Below are positions 52,589-60,152 of a stretch of 64,000 nt of DNA, in pieces. The position numbers and the translations under genes were made by a program. Under the pieces are notes generated by a model. That model did no database searches and was not told the origin of the DNA. It was given only the letters and a program-made list of their open reading frames with translations. Origin of the DNA: Nocardiopsis sp. FIRDI 009. Lineage in GTDB: Bacteria > Actinomycetota > Actinomycetes > Streptosporangiales > Streptosporangiaceae. The first letter of the stretch is position 1, and the number at the start of each line of letters is the position of its first letter. The stretch lies in contig NZ_QPNC01000019.1 in NCBI RefSeq assembly GCF_003386285.1, forward strand, positions 248,001-312,000, in the 5' to 3' direction.

Positions 52589-55500
52589 TCAGGGGCGGGG
52601 CCAGGGGCGGGCGCCCTCGGTCAGGCGGGTGAAGGAGGCCAGCAGGCGCAGTTCGGCGATGGTGCGCGGTGTGGTGGTGAGCAGGTCGGGTGAGTGGACG
52701 ACGGCGGCCAGGAGTTGGGCGCGCGACAGGGCCACGTTGAGGCGGTTGCGGTCCAGGACGAAGGCGGGGCCGCGGGTGGTGTCGGCGGCGTCGGAGGTGG
52801 TCATGGAGCAGATGACGGCGGCGGCCTCCTGGCCCTGGAACCGGTCGACGGTGCCCACGCGGATGCCGTCGAGGGCGGGGGTGTGGCGGGCGGCGTCGGC
52901 CAGGGCGCGGCGCAGGGCGCGCACCTGGAGGTTGTAGGGGGCCACGACGAGGATGTCGGCGCCGGTCAGGGGGCGTGGGGGTCGGCCCGGTCCGGGGGTG
53001 AGGTGGTGGCCGACCAGGGTGGTGGCGATGGCCAGGACGGCGTCGACCTCCTCGGGGCTGTGGGTGGTGCGGCCGGTGTGGGTGACCGGGTGGGTGTACA
53101 CGCCGGGTTCGAGTCCGGTGAGGGTGCGCTGGGTGGTGGTGGGGTGGGCGTGCAGGCGGCCTTGGTAGGACAGTTCGGAGACGGTGCGGCACACGGCCGG
53201 GTGCATGCGGCGGGTCTGGTCGAGGAAGTAGCCGCGTTTGGGGTCGATGACGGGGTCGGTGCCCATGAGGTGTTGCAGGGCCGAGGCGTCGGCGCCTTCG
53301 CCGTGGGTGCCCTGGACGACCTGGGGCAGTTGTTGGGGGTCGCCGAGCAGGACGAGGTTGTGGGCGGCGGCGGAGACGGCCAGGGTGTCGGCCAGGGCGA
53401 ACTGTCCGGCCTCGTCGATGATGAGGACGTCCAGGGGGTCGGCGACCAGGGCGGCGTTGGTCATGGCCCAGGCGGTGCCGCCGATGAGGACGGGGTGGCC
53501 CTGGTCGGTGTGCTGGGTGCGCCAGCGGGCCAGGGCTTGGGGGGTGGTGGGCTGTTCCCAGGGCAGGTCGGGGTCGGTGGTGTCCTTGCCGCGGCCTTTG
53601 GCGCGTTTGGCGGCCGGCAGGTCGAGGCCGGCGGCCTCGGCGGCGGCCAGGGCCGCGCTCATGACGTTCTCGACGGCTTTGTGGCTGGTGGAGCACACGC
53701 CGATGGTGCGGCCGCCGCGGGCCAGGTGGGTGATGAGTTGGGCGGCCAGGTAGGTCTTTCCGGCGCCGGGTGGGCCCTGGACGGCCAGGTAGGAGTGGTC
53801 GAGGGCGTCCACGGCGGCGATGGTGGCGGCGATCGGGTCGCCGCCGGTGGCGTGGGGGTCGGGCAGGGGGCCGCCGTGGGTGAGGCGGGGTGGGCGGCGG
53901 CGCAGCACGTCCAGGCCGGGGTGGTGGGGCCAGTCGGGGAGGTCGTCGACCGCGGTGCGGGCGACGAGTTCCAGGGCGCCGTCCTTGGGTTGGGGGTTGA
54001 CGGGGGCGCCGGGCAGGACGGCCACGGGGGCGCGTGTGTGGGTGGCGTCGGGGTCGCAGGTCTCGGTGAGGGTGAGCCGGTCGGGTTCGGCGTGGGTGAT
54101 GGTGGCCGTGGTGGTGGTCGCCGCCTGGCCGGGGGCGCCGGGGTAGAGCAGGTGGGCGTCCTGTCCGGTGGTGAAGGGGTGGGGGTGGGCGGTGTCCAGG
54201 CGCAGGGTGAGTTCGCGGCGGGACTTGCGCTGTCGGCCGGTGGGTTCGATCCACTCCCCCGCCTGGACGCGCCAGGGCACGGCGCAGTCGGTGTCGGTCT
54301 CCAGGTCGGTCAGGGGCGCGTTGGTGCGGCGGTAGTGCTCGCGCCAGGGCGGGAGGGCCTCGCGCTGGTAGTAGCCGACCAGGGCGGCCAGGGTGGCGCG
54401 GGCGTGGTGGTGGTCGTCGCGGTCTGGGGGCGCGGTGGGGACGGTGTCGAGCAGGGGTGTGGTCAGGGCGGCCTGGCGGGCCTGTTTCTCGGCGCGTTTG
54501 CGGGCGCGTTCGGCGTCGGTGGCGGACAGTTCGGTCTGGATGAGGGGGCGAGCGGTGATGCCTTGGGCGGCGCGGTGTTCTTCGAGCCAGTCGCGTAGGC
54601 GTGCGGTGGAGCGGCAGTCGTCGCGGTTGTAGGCGGCGATGTCGGCGAGGATGCGTTCGGCCTGGTCGGTGCGGCCGGCCTCGCGGGCGGCCAGGTGGGC
54701 GGCGTAGGCGTCGATGCTGGAGGTGGCGGTGGTGACGTCGCCGGTGCGGGCGGCGGGCAGGTAGAGGGGTTCGAGGTACTTGATGGAGTAGGAGCGCTGG
54801 GACACGCGCAGGCTCTTGCGGACCACGGTGTACAGGTCGACCAGGCGGTTCTCGCGGAGGAGGCGGTTGACCTCCTCCTCGCGGGTGGCGTACTCGCTGG
54901 ACAGGTGTTTGAGGCGGTCGACCTCGTAGGAGGCGTAGTGGTAGATGTGCGCGGCCTCGTCGGCGTCGATGCGGGCGGTGACGAAGTCGACGAAGTCCTC
55001 CAGGGCCTTCTTCTCCTGGGCGCGGTCGTGGGCCCAGAAGGCGTGGAAGGTTTCGGTGCCCTGGTCCTCGGTGGTGGCGCCGAAGAGGTATTCCAGGCCG
55101 CGGCCGCCGTCGTCGGAGTGGTAGGGGTAGCCCTCCATGTCGAAGAAGACGTCGCCGGGGCTGGGGGCGGGCAGGCTGGCCAGGCCGTCGGGGGCGTAGA
55201 CCTGGGCGGTGACGGTGCCCTGGGGGTTGTGGGGGGTGCGGGTGGTGTCCTGGGTGACCTGGAGGGCGGCTTGGGCGCGCAGGTGTTCGAAGGTGCGGCG
55301 GGGCAGGGTCTGGGGGCGTTGGTCGTCGTCGGCGCTGGCCAGGGCGTCGATGGTGGTGATGCCGGCGTCGGTGAGTTTGGTGGCCTGGTCGGTGCGCAGA
55401 CCGGCGACGAGGGTGAGGTGGCGGGCGGCGGTGCGGCCGGTCGAGCACCAGGTCTGGTAGCCGCACCCCTCGCAGGCGGGGCGAGGTTCGCCCCAGGTGG

Positions 55501-56224
55501 GGGTGGGCAGTGTGGGGGGTTGGGTCAGGCGGTCCAGGAGGCGGGCGGTGGTGGTGGTCAGGATGGGGGTGAAGTCGGCGGTGGCCAGGGTGTGGGTGGT
55601 GCCGTCGCCGGTGAGCAGGTGCATGTGCTGGGGGGTGGTGCCGGTGGCGGTGCCGACGGCGTGGGCGTAGGCGGTGAGTTGGAGGACGGCGCCGGGGCCG
55701 GGGCGGCGGGCGAGTTTGGTGTCCCAGGGTTCGTAGGTGGGGGTGGTGGGTGCGGGGACGCGGGGGTCTCCGGTGGTGGGGTCCAGGTCGGAGCGGATGA
55801 GGAAGTCGGCGCGGCCGTGGAAGGCGACGGGGTGGGGGGTGGTGGCCAGGGTGTGGTGGAAGCAGGCCTGGTAGATGACGGGGGCGCCGTCGGTCATGGC
55901 CTGGTGGGTGTCGTGGGCGGCGCGGGCCAGGGAGGCGTCGTCGGGTTCGGGTGCCTGGATGTGGGGGATGGGGCCGAACAGGGTGGTGAGGCGGTCGAGT
56001 TCGGCCTGTTCGTGGTCGTGGCCGTGGCGGGCGACGAGGGGGTCGATGTCCTGGGGTGCGGGGGCGCCGGGCAGGTGGGCGGCCAGGGCGGTTTTCAGGG
56101 CGCTGCGGTGGTCGCACTCCAGGGTGTCGACGAGGTCGGTGGGTGAGACGACCCAGCCGGTGGTGGTGCGGAACAACGCGATGCTCCCTGTGGGTGGTGG
56201 TGTCGGTGGGTGGGATTGTGCCAC
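52589..56224 (-). CDS. TM0106-type RecB-like nuclease fused to RNase H-like domain and SF1 helicase
   Basis: This is a 1,211-residue protein. Residues 1-265 form a Cas4/RecB-like nuclease with FHGRADFLI (Asp140), WDTK (Asp168, Lys170), QLTAYA (motif with Tyr186) and four Cys (37, 251, 254, 260) able to hold an iron-sulfur cluster. A DEDD-type RNase H-like domain follows (VFFDMEGYPY, IYHYASYEVDRLKHL, YNRDDCRS). The C-terminal half is a UPF1/Dna2-type helicase with GPPGAGKT near 815, LIIDEAGQF, LLGDPQQLPQV, VDRFQGQEAA and RNRLNVALSRA. GTG 56224 lacks a good ribosome site; TTG 56176 behind AGGGAG is an alternative. It probably acts in DNA repair or defence. Confidence 0.9.
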   Translation of the reverse strand: MAQSHPPTPPPTGSIALFRTTTGWVVSPTDLVDTLECDHRSALKTALAAHLPGAPAPQDIDPLVARHGHDHEQAELDRLTTLFGPIPHIQAPEPDDASLARAAHDTHQAMTDGAPVIYQACFHHTLATTPHPVAFHGRADFLIRSDLDPTTGDPRVPAPTTPTYEPWDTKLARRPGPGAVLQLTAYAHAVGTATGTTPQHMHLLTGDGTTHTLATADFTPILTTTTARLLDRLTQPPTLPTPTWGEPRPACEGCGYQTWCSTGRTAARHLTLVAGLRTDQATKLTDAGITTIDALASADDDQRPQTLPRRTFEHLRAQAALQVTQDTTRTPHNPQGTVTAQVYAPDGLASLPAPSPGDVFFDMEGYPYHSDDGGRGLEYLFGATTEDQGTETFHAFWAHDRAQEKKALEDFVDFVTARIDADEAAHIYHYASYEVDRLKHLSSEYATREEEVNRLLRENRLVDLYTVVRKSLRVSQRSYSIKYLEPLYLPAARTGDVTTATSSIDAYAAHLAAREAGRTDQAERILADIAAYNRDDCRSTARLRDWLEEHRAAQGITARPLIQTELSATDAERARKRAEKQARQAALTTPLLDTVPTAPPDRDDHHHARATLAALVGYYQREALPPWREHYRRTNAPLTDLETDTDCAVPWRVQAGEWIEPTGRQRKSRRELTLRLDTAHPHPFTTGQDAHLLYPGAPGQAATTTTATITHAEPDRLTLTETCDPDATHTRAPVAVLPGAPVNPQPKDGALELVARTAVDDLPDWPHHPGLDVLRRRPPRLTHGGPLPDPHATGGDPIAATIAAVDALDHSYLAVQGPPGAGKTYLAAQLITHLARGGRTIGVCSTSHKAVENVMSAALAAAEAAGLDLPAAKRAKGRGKDTTDPDLPWEQPTTPQALARWRTQHTDQGHPVLIGGTAWAMTNAALVADPLDVLIIDEAGQFALADTLAVSAAAHNLVLLGDPQQLPQVVQGTHGEGADASALQHLMGTDPVIDPKRGYFLDQTRRMHPAVCRTVSELSYQGRLHAHPTTTQRTLTGLEPGVYTHPVTHTGRTTHSPEEVDAVLAIATTLVGHHLTPGPGRPPRPLTGADILVVAPYNLQVRALRRALADAARHTPALDGIRVGTVDRFQGQEAAAVICSMTTSDAADTTRGPAFVLDRNRLNVALSRAQLLAAVVHSPDLLTTTPRTIAELRLLASFTRLTEGARPWPRP

Positions 56225-56394
56225 GTGTCGGGCTGTCGCGGGCCCCGAAGGGTCGGGCTCGCCGGTTCGTCGTCGGTCTCACCGGGGGTGCGGTGCGTCC
56301 GGGCCGGGTGTGCTGGCCGGTGTGGCCGTGTCGTCACGCACGGCCGGGGTCGGGGTCTGGGCTGTTTCGCCGGTCCGTGGGGGGTGGAGGTGCG

Positions 56395-56430
56395 CGAGCG
56401 CCCCTCCCCCGGGTGGGGGCGGGGCGCTCG
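56395..56430. terminator. Hairpin after the RlpA-like gene
   Basis: CGAGCGCCCC (56395-56404) pairs with GGGGCGCTCG (56421-56430), and CCCCC pairs with GGGGG inside, with one mismatch and a 4-base loop. It is about 105 bp past the RlpA-like stop codon, ahead of the nuclease-helicase gene. Confidence 0.65.
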
Positions 56431-56535
56431 GGTGGGGTGGGTGGCACCGGTGCGGTGGCTCCTTCGCCGGGTTCCTTTCCCGGTGCGGTGCGCCTGTGGG
56501 GCGTGGCCGTGTGGGGAAGGGCCCGAGACGACGGG

Positions 56536-57252
56536 TCAGGCCACGACCTCCCACCTGACGTTGGCCACGCCCGCGCTGGTGTTGGCGATCTGTTCGAAGG
56601 CCGCGGTGGACAGGTCCAGGCAGCGTCCGTCGATGTAGGGGCCGCGGTCGTTGATGCGCACGGTGACCGAGGAGCCGTTGGCGGTGTTGGTGACCCGGAC
56701 CATGGTGTTGAAGGGCAGGGTCTTGTGCGCGGCGGTCAGGGCGCTGGGGTCGAAGGTCTCGCCGTTGGCGGTGGCGCTTCCGGCGAGGTCGGCGCCGTAG
56801 AAGGAGGCCTGGCAGGTGCCGCCCTGGCCGGTGGGTTGGGCGTCGGAGCCGCTGGAGTCGTCGGCGGAGGTGTCCTCGGGTTCGGTGGTCCGCTCGGGCT
56901 CTTCGATGATGTCGGAGCCGGTGGCGGTGGCGCTCTGGCGTGCGCGGGAGGTGGCCTGTTCGGCGCGTTCGGCGGCCGAGGGGTCGGCTGAGGGCGCGGT
57001 GTCGTCGGCCACGAGCGGGTCGGGGTCGGCCTCGGGGATCCCGGCGGCGTTGGTGGCCACGGTGGTGTCACCGCCGCTGGTGACCACGACGGCCGCGGTG
57101 GCGGTGCCCGCCACGGCCACGGCCAGGACGCAGGAGGCTCCGATGAGCAGGGTGCGTCTTTTGCGGTTGCGGGCCGCCGTGACCCGGGGGCCCACGGTGG
57201 TGGGGGTGTCCTGGGGTGCGGCGGGAGTGTTCTGGGGCTGGTGTTGGCCCAC
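56536..57252 (-). CDS. RlpA-like double-psi beta-barrel secreted protein
   Basis: This is a 238-residue cell-envelope protein. A basic patch (NRKRR) and a hydrophobic stretch at about 35-57 form a signal peptide or anchor. A Thr/Glu/Ser/Pro-rich linker (60-140) leads to the RlpA-type double-psi barrel: GTCQASFYGADLAGSATANG, then HKTLPFNTMVRVTN, RINDRGPYIDGR and LDLSTAAFEQI. Related actinomycete proteins cleave or bind peptidoglycan. The Asp of NDRGPY is present. Start GTG 57252. A GTAAC direct repeat upstream suggests envelope-stress or MtrA-type control. Confidence 0.87.
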   Translation of the reverse strand: MGQHQPQNTPAAPQDTPTTVGPRVTAARNRKRRTLLIGASCVLAVAVAGTATAAVVVTSGGDTTVATNAAGIPEADPDPLVADDTAPSADPSAAERAEQATSRARQSATATGSDIIEEPERTTEPEDTSADDSSGSDAQPTGQGGTCQASFYGADLAGSATANGETFDPSALTAAHKTLPFNTMVRVTNTANGSSVTVRINDRGPYIDGRCLDLSTAAFEQIANTSAGVANVRWEVVA

Positions 57253-57435
57253 GGTGCTGTCCTTTGAACGTCGCGGGTAGGAAGTGGCGGCCGCCTCCTG
57301 GCGCGTGTTGCGGGTGCCCCGTTGGGCGTGTGCGTCGGATGTGTGGCGTCCCGGTGGCGGGGGGTGGGGCGCGCACGGGCGGAGCCGGGACCGCCGGCGT
57401 ATGGCGTCGCACGGGGTCTGGGCGCTGAGCCTAGG

Positions 57436-57451
57436 GGTAACGCGGGGGTAA
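57436..57451. promoter_or_regulatory. Direct repeat GGGGTAACG-N2-GGGGTAACG upstream of the RlpA-like gene
   Basis: GTAAC occurs at 57436-57440 and 57447-57451, in a 9-bp direct repeat with an 11-bp period (one helical turn), about 185 bp upstream of the GTG start. MtrA, the actinobacterial response regulator of cell-wall hydrolases, binds direct repeats of GTAAC-like half sites; the match is by eye. Confidence 0.4.
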
Positions 57452-57452
57452 C

Positions 57453-57904
57453 GGTACCGGAAAGTGGTGATTTGTGGAACTTATCACGCGTTGACCTGGG
57501 GTTTTGGGTGTTCCGTGGCCCGTGACGCCCACCGGCTTCGGGGGTTGTCGTCGGCGTGTGACCAGGGGCCCGGAAGACGGGGCCGCTCCACCTTCCGGGG
57601 TCTGTCCGAGTCCGCGCCGATGAGCCCCGGTCCTGGTCGCGGTCTCTGTCCGATGGTTCGAACGGCCCATCCGGTGCGGTGGCCGCGGCCGATGGTGCGG
57701 CCATGACCTGACGGTCACCACCGCGGGGGTGCACGCGACGGTGGGGGCCGGGGCGGTGTGCAGGAGCCCCGTCGGGCGGGAGCGCGGTGGTCGGAGCGGG
57801 CGGCGCGTCCCAGGTGGCCGGGGGCGGGGCCGGTGGGCCCCGCCACGGCGGTGATGGGGGTGGGTTCTCGCGGTGGTGGCGGGGTCGCCGTGGGTGTGGT
57901 GGAG
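57453..57904. other. Intergenic stretch downstream of the nitrite-reduction operon
   Basis: No gene is seen here. The right part holds a hairpin (57823-57844) that may end the nir operon. The left part contains the AT-richer tract GGTGATTTGTGGAACTTATC and, with the GTAAC repeats beside it, is probably the promoter region of the RlpA-like gene. Confidence 0.45.
57823..57844. terminator. Hairpin after the nitrite-reduction operon
   Basis: GGCGGGGCC (57823-57831) and GGCCCCGCC (57836-57844) form a perfect 9-bp stem with a 4-base loop, 61 bp past the last gene of the operon. Confidence 0.6.
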
Positions 57905-58597
57905 CTAGACCGGTTGCGGGATGGCGGCCTGGCGGTAGCGCTCGGCGACGGCGTGGGCGATGGCGGGGTCCGGGCACAGGGGCGGGGCGACCATGTCGGC
58001 GCCGGCGTCGGCCAGGCGGTCGTGGAACAGCCCCGGGGCCAGCAGCCAGGTGGCCACGGCCACGCGCCGGTGTCCCCGGTCGCGCAGGCGGGTGACCTGT
58101 TCGGCGACGGTGGGGCCGCCGGTGGCGATGTGGCCCAGGCACACGGGGGCCCGCAGGCGTCGGGCCAGGGCGCGGGCGCTGGCGCGCAGTTCGGCGTGGG
58201 CGCGTTCGTCGGAGGTTCCGGCGCAGGCCAGGACGACGGCGTCGCCGGTGCGGTAACCGGTGGTCAGCAGGCGCCGGTGGGCGGTGGCCACGACGGCGGG
58301 GTGGGCGCCCAGCGCGGGGGTCAGGACGGCGTCGGCGCGGCCCGCCTTGGCGAGTTGGTGCGGGATGTCGGTGCGGACGTGGTAGCCGCTGGCCAGGAAG
58401 GCGGGGACGACCACGAGGGGGCCGGGAACGCGGGCGGCCACGTCGCCGACGGTGGGGGTGAGTACGTCGGCGAAGGCCAGGTGGGTGGGTTGGCGGGTGA
58501 TCTCGCCCACGCGCAGGGCCAGGGAGTGGGCCACGGCGGTGCCGTGGGGGTCGCGGGTGCCGTGGACGGCGAGGATGAGGGCGGGCTGGCGGTTCAT
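57905..58597 (-). CDS. CbiX-type sirohydrochlorin chelatase
   Basis: This is a 230-residue chelatase with two CbiX-like half domains. LAVHGTRDPHG holds the N-terminal His of the metal site, and FLASGYHVRTDIP carries the second conserved His. It would insert Fe2+ into sirohydrochlorin to make siroheme, the cofactor of NirB in the same operon (cobalt insertion is the alternative in B12 synthesis). The ATG at 58597 overlaps the stop of the preceding gene by 4 bases (ATGA). It is the last gene of the operon. Confidence 0.88.
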   Translation of the reverse strand: MNRQPALILAVHGTRDPHGTAVAHSLALRVGEITRQPTHLAFADVLTPTVGDVAARVPGPLVVVPAFLASGYHVRTDIPHQLAKAGRADAVLTPALGAHPAVVATAHRRLLTTGYRTGDAVVLACAGTSDERAHAELRASARALARRLRAPVCLGHIATGGPTVAEQVTRLRDRGHRRVAVATWLLAPGLFHDRLADAGADMVAPPLCPDPAIAHAVAERYRQAAIPQPV

Positions 58598-59778
58598 GGC
58601 GCGGGGGTGCAGTCGGGGGTGTCCAGGGCCAGGCGGTAGCCGCGTTTGACGACCGTCTGGATGATGCGGGGGTCGCCCAGGGCGGTGCGGAGGCGGGCCA
58701 CGGCGGTTTCCACGGCGTGGGCGTCGGCGTCCTCGCCCAGGCAGGTGAGCAGGTGGGCGCGGTCGCGGACCTGGCCGGGGCGGCGGGCGAGTTCGCGCAT
58801 CAGGCGCATGAGGGTGGGTGAGAGGGTGTGGACGGTGCCGTCGACCAGGACGGCGTGGCCGCGCAGGCGCAGGCGGTGTCCGGCCACGTCCAGGGTGGGG
58901 AACCGGTTGGGTAGTTCCTCGGTGAGTTTGCGGACCTGGGCGCCGATGCGGGCGCGGTGGGGCCACACGGTGGGGATGTCCTGGGCCATGAGGGGGCGGG
59001 CGGTGACGGGGCCCACGCACATGGCCAGGACGTCGCCGCGCAGGGCCGAGACGAGGGCGTCGGCGTGGCCGCTCGCGCGGGCGCGGGCCAGGAGTCCGGC
59101 GGCGGCGGGGGCGCTGGTGAAGGTGACGGCGTCCACTCCCCCGGTGGTGACGGCTTCGATGAGTCGGTCCAGGGGGGCGGTGTCCTCGGGCTGGGTCCAC
59201 CGGTAGACGGGGACCTCGACGACGTCGGCTCCGGCCAGGCGCAGGGCGGCGGTGAAGTCGGGCAGGGGTTCGCCGTGGAGTTGGATGGCCACGCGGAGCC
59301 CCTGGACGCCGGTGGACAGCAGGTAGTCCAGGACCTCGGCGGAGGATTCGGAGGGGGGTGACCACTCCTCGGTGAGCCCGGCGGCGCGGATGGCGCCCTT
59401 GGCCTTGGGGCCGCGGGCGAGCAGGCGTGAGGCGCGCATGGAGGCCAGGAGGGGTTCGGCCATGCCCCAGGTCTCGCATGCCTCGACCCAGCCGCGGAAG
59501 CCGATGCCGGTGGTGGCCACGACGACGTCGGCGGGGCGGCGGGTGAGTTCGCTGGACACGGCGGCCAGGCGTTGGTCGTCGCTGAGGGGGACGATGCGCA
59601 GGGCGGGGGCGGCCACGACCTCGGCGCCCTTGCGGCGCAGCATGGCGGCGAGTTCGTCGGCGCGGCGGGCGGCGGTGACGGCGACGGTGAACCCGGCCAG
59701 GGGTGCGGTGGTGGCCGGTGTGGGTGGTGTGTGTTCGGACGGCGGTGGGGCCGTCTGTGCCCGGTTCGGGGTGGTCAT
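58594..59778 (-). CDS. HemD-like uroporphyrinogen-III synthase fused to a winged-helix DNA-binding domain
   Basis: This is a 394-residue fusion. Residues ~28-285 resemble uroporphyrinogen-III synthase (FTVAVTAARRADELAAMLRR at the start, then VTFTSAPAAAGLLARA and VGPVTARPL). The last ~95 residues are an OmpR/PhoB-type winged helix, with LSPTLMRLMRELARRPGQV, then DRAHLL and VETAVARLRTALG followed by VVKRGYRLAL. Such fusions are known in actinomycetes near nitrite reductase genes and are thought to regulate or assist siroheme supply. It overlaps nirD upstream and cbiX downstream by 4 bases each. Confidence 0.9.
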   Translation of the reverse strand: MTTPNRAQTAPPPSEHTPPTPATTAPLAGFTVAVTAARRADELAAMLRRKGAEVVAAPALRIVPLSDDQRLAAVSSELTRRPADVVVATTGIGFRGWVEACETWGMAEPLLASMRASRLLARGPKAKGAIRAAGLTEEWSPPSESSAEVLDYLLSTGVQGLRVAIQLHGEPLPDFTAALRLAGADVVEVPVYRWTQPEDTAPLDRLIEAVTTGGVDAVTFTSAPAAAGLLARARASGHADALVSALRGDVLAMCVGPVTARPLMAQDIPTVWPHRARIGAQVRKLTEELPNRFPTLDVAGHRLRLRGHAVLVDGTVHTLSPTLMRLMRELARRPGQVRDRAHLLTCLGEDADAHAVETAVARLRTALGDPRIIQTVVKRGYRLALDTPDCTPAP

Positions 59779-60152
59779 GGTGTCCCCTCGGTCGCGCTGG
59801 TGTGGATCTGGACGGTGGTGCCGTCGACGCGGACGGGCCAGGTGGTCAGGCGGATGTCGGGGTCGTCCAGGCTGTGTCCGGTGCTCAGGGAGAAGACGTG
59901 CTTGAGCATGGGTGAGGCGACGGTGGGCTGGCCGTCGCGGTCGCCGACGATGCCGCGGGAGATGACGGCGGCCTGGGTGTAGGGGTCGATGTTGTCCACG
60001 GCGTACAGGTGGTCGTCGTGGGTGCGGAACAGGGCGGCCTGGCGTCCGTCGGGGAGCAGGACGGCGACGCCGTCCTCGGGGTAGAGGCGGTGGAGGGGGC
60101 AGGCGTTGATCCAGGTGCCGGTGCGGGTGGCGGTGTGGGTGGCGGTGCTCAT
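59775..60152 (-). CDS. nirD: Nitrite reductase small subunit NirD
   Basis: This is a 125-residue NirD. It has the Rieske-like fold of assimilatory nitrite reductase small subunits (ACPLHRLYPEDGVAVLLPDG, then LYAVDNIDPYTQA and ISRGIVGD), but the Rieske Cys-His ligands are absent, as is normal for NirD. PMLKHVFSLSTGHSLDDPD is also typical. It partners NirB in the reduction of nitrite to ammonium. ATGA overlaps tie it to nirB upstream and to the HemD fusion downstream. Confidence 0.94.
   Translation of the reverse strand: MSTATHTATRTGTWINACPLHRLYPEDGVAVLLPDGRQAALFRTHDDHLYAVDNIDPYTQAAVISRGIVGDRDGQPTVASPMLKHVFSLSTGHSLDDPDIRLTTWPVRVDGTTVQIHTSATEGTP

Noticed and set aside
57253-57435. A possible ydaO-type c-di-AMP riboswitch before the RlpA-like gene, as is common for wall-hydrolase genes in actinomycetes
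   Set aside because: The conserved riboswitch strings and paired elements were not found when the region was read on the minus strand.
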